This document shows, piece after piece, positions 62,801 through 64,000 of a stretch of 64,000 nt of DNA; position 1 is the stretch's first letter; the number at the start of each line of letters is the position of its first letter. A program made the position numbers and the translations under genes. The stretch comes from Angiostrongylus vasorum (taxonomy: Eukaryota; Nematoda; Chromadorea; Rhabditida; Metastrongylidae): the NCBI GenBank assembly GCA_018806985.1, contig JADANN010000060.1, forward strand, positions 62,001 to 126,000, in the 5' to 3' direction. The notes beneath the pieces were generated by a model. That model saw only the letters and a program-made list of their open reading frames with translations. It was not told the DNA's origin and did not search any database.

Positions 62801-63235
62801 CTAATCCGTGGGTCCCAATATGACGTTTTTCAGACGTTCTTCTAGGTCCACTCTTAGCCTTAAAATCTCCAATGATGACCTTGAAGAATGTAGGTCTCTG
62901 TATAACTTCTCCCTCCAAGTCCATATAGAACCTCTCGACTTTTTTCATCGTCATATTTTGATGTCGGCGCGTAAACGACGAAGTTTATCAAAGCCTGTGT
63001 TGATCCACATCTCTCCAATCGTAATCGTCCAATTTGGGTTGTAAGCTGTTCGAATGAATCGATGTTCATGGACAAACTCGTGTTGACGAGAACGCCGACG
63101 CCGCCGACTCCTGTAGCGTGCTCCGAAGAACGGTTTGTCTCCGGTGTCATAGATGGCGTTGAATAGGTGGCCTCGTCTCGTCTCGGCCAGGCCGATGACG
63201 TCGTGCCTTGCCCTTCTTGCTTGCATGATCAACTC
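59875..63235 (-). mobile_element. RTE-B LINE, long copy with two later insertions
   Basis: Minus-strand order: endonuclease (63150-62575: [26 protein letters not shown]), interruption at 62114-62580, endonuclease end and linker (62113-61500), RT (61340-60540: [52 protein letters not shown]), C-terminal part (60352-60161: [20 protein letters not shown]), then a 3' UTR with an internal duplication of about 110 bp (59880-60016). Frames are broken but similarity to the 33.9-37.0 kb copy runs along its length. Confidence 0.87.
62114..62580 (+). other. About 467-bp insertion in RTE-B carrying a coding-like terminal exon
   Basis: The RTE-B sequence stops after GAAGGCGATAG (62113) and resumes at GATGGCCTGATCCTG (62581), exactly consecutive in the other copy; an imperfect 5-bp repeat (GATAG/GATGG) flanks the insert. 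Inside, after an acceptor-like CATATGCAG (about 62288), one frame runs to a TAG at 62576: ALLCPTVRALNEQLSAG, a hydrophobic helix HIVIIVLLLLLQTVIT, then a basic segment RDCLRQLRKKTRGANPYK and a polar end. This looks like the last exon of a membrane protein. No start, no partner exon and no family are recognised. It could be a captured gene fragment. Confidence 0.4.
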
Positions 63236-63585
63236 TTCTTGTTTAGCAATCGCGAGGTTGTTAAAAAGCATACATTTACTTCCATAGAAAAACACAACAC
63301 AATACAACAGTAGCTGACGTTTCGGCAGTATCGCCTTCTTCAGAGGTATACTGATATACAATTTATTAGGCCAAACACTTCAATAACACTTACAAAAAGA
63401 CGAAAAAACTCCATGGCAATTACATGGTCAACAGCTTCTCGAAAAAACTCACCGCTTTTTTTTACGTGCCTTCCAATGAGGAAGATTAGAACAGCTGATT
63501 ATAGTCGCATATGGTTGATGACTGCACCATCCCACATCAGAAATTGATGCGAACATACGGGGTCAGGTCGCGTATGACCTCTCTC
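63236..63585. mobile_element. PLE fold-back arm fragment at the 5' end of RTE-B
   Basis: Matches one arm of the 1.27-kb elements from TTTAGCAATCGCGAGGTTGT to GGTCAGGTCGCGTATGACC, with the hammerhead-like motif at 63312-63346 (minus strand; core intact as CTGAAGA...GCCGAAACGTC but stem I altered). Only one arm is present and no duplication was found, so it is a truncated or recombined copy. Confidence 0.7.
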
Positions 63586-63589
63586 TTTA

Positions 63590-63925
63590 ATCAGCAAGGG
63601 TTGCGACTGCCTGTGGTAGTGACGACCTGGGGCAGACTTTCACTAAGCTGAGCTCGGACTCCAGGGAAACACAGTAGCTAAACAGCTAATCTCCGAAAAA
63701 TAGAGATTATGCTGAAGCCCGCACTACCATTGAGGACAGGCCGTCCAAGTATCCAAGTAAGTATTACGATGTTAGGGTCGAGTAGCGCCGTGGTAGTGAT
63801 ACCGATGCTAGATTGACACCACCCCAGACTCACAAAGCCTCTCATTCCTCCAGGTTCTGGAAATTGGTACCCGCTTCTATGTGAAAGGTCCAGCATTCAC
63901 AGGGGAACACTCTAGCACGGCTACT
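63590..63925. repeat. R3 fragment and degraded SINE1-like segment at window end
   Basis: 63595-63700 has GTGGTAGTGACGACCTGGGG and TCACTAAGCTGAG, resembling reversed R3. 63780-63920 has GAGTAGCGCCGTGGTAGTGA, CTCACAAAGCCTCTCATTCC and GGTACCCGCTTCTATGTG, resembling a worn SINE1. Both are weak. Confidence 0.4.
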
Positions 63926-64000
63926 CGAGGAAGAATCGACTTAACCAACATTCAGCAATATATGTCAAGCAGCAGTCAAAGCCACACGCATTCGGAGACC

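Overview
This is a window of animal genome, almost certainly from a strongylid nematode and most likely a hookworm (Ancylostoma or a relative). The support is AT-rich DNA, small exons with TTTCAG-type acceptors, long repeat-filled introns, and nematode-like versions of a ribosomal protein, an ADAM17-type protease, a molybdenum-cofactor sulfurase and a DHHC palmitoyltransferase. There are no operons, CRISPR arrays or plausible functional tRNA/rRNA genes. Single-frame open reading frames mislead here; the gene models below were built by joining exons whose splice phase and family similarity agree. Family assignments rest on recognised motifs, not on a database search.

Layout. 1-99 (-): 5' end of an unrecognised gene, divergent from rpl-11 (269-2516, +, three exons, complete 196 aa). 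4394-14602 (+): ADAM17/TACE-like metalloprotease (adm-4 type), nine exons. 15091-18540 (+): last exons of a small unassigned single-pass membrane protein. 18993-38851 (-): a two-domain molybdenum-cofactor sulfurase (NifS-like plus MOSC) spread over about 20 kb, converging on the previous gene; its first exon and one small exon were not found. 38.9-50.6 kb: repeat-dominated, no convincing gene. 50658-58671 (+): complete 292-aa DHHC palmitoyltransferase in eight exons. 58.7-64 kb: mostly one RTE-type LINE, itself invaded twice.

Mobile DNA fills most non-coding space: two RTE-like LINE families (here RTE-A and RTE-B), a BEL/Pao LTR element in DHHC intron 1, Penelope-like elements (PLEs) with GIY-YIG coding remnants, two tRNA-like SINE families (SINE1, SINE2), and an unclassified repeat R3. 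The most interesting structure is a set of PLE-derived fold-back elements, two of about 1.27 kb around a GIY-YIG core and two of about 0.3 kb that are nearly pure hairpins, bounded by short direct repeats. Their inverted arms carry hammerhead-ribozyme-like motifs. Most sit inside introns, so they would be transcribed as hairpins in host pre-mRNA.

The genes look functionally unrelated housekeeping and cell-surface genes; nothing suggests they act in one pathway. Repeat boundaries are approximate unless a target-site duplication is quoted.
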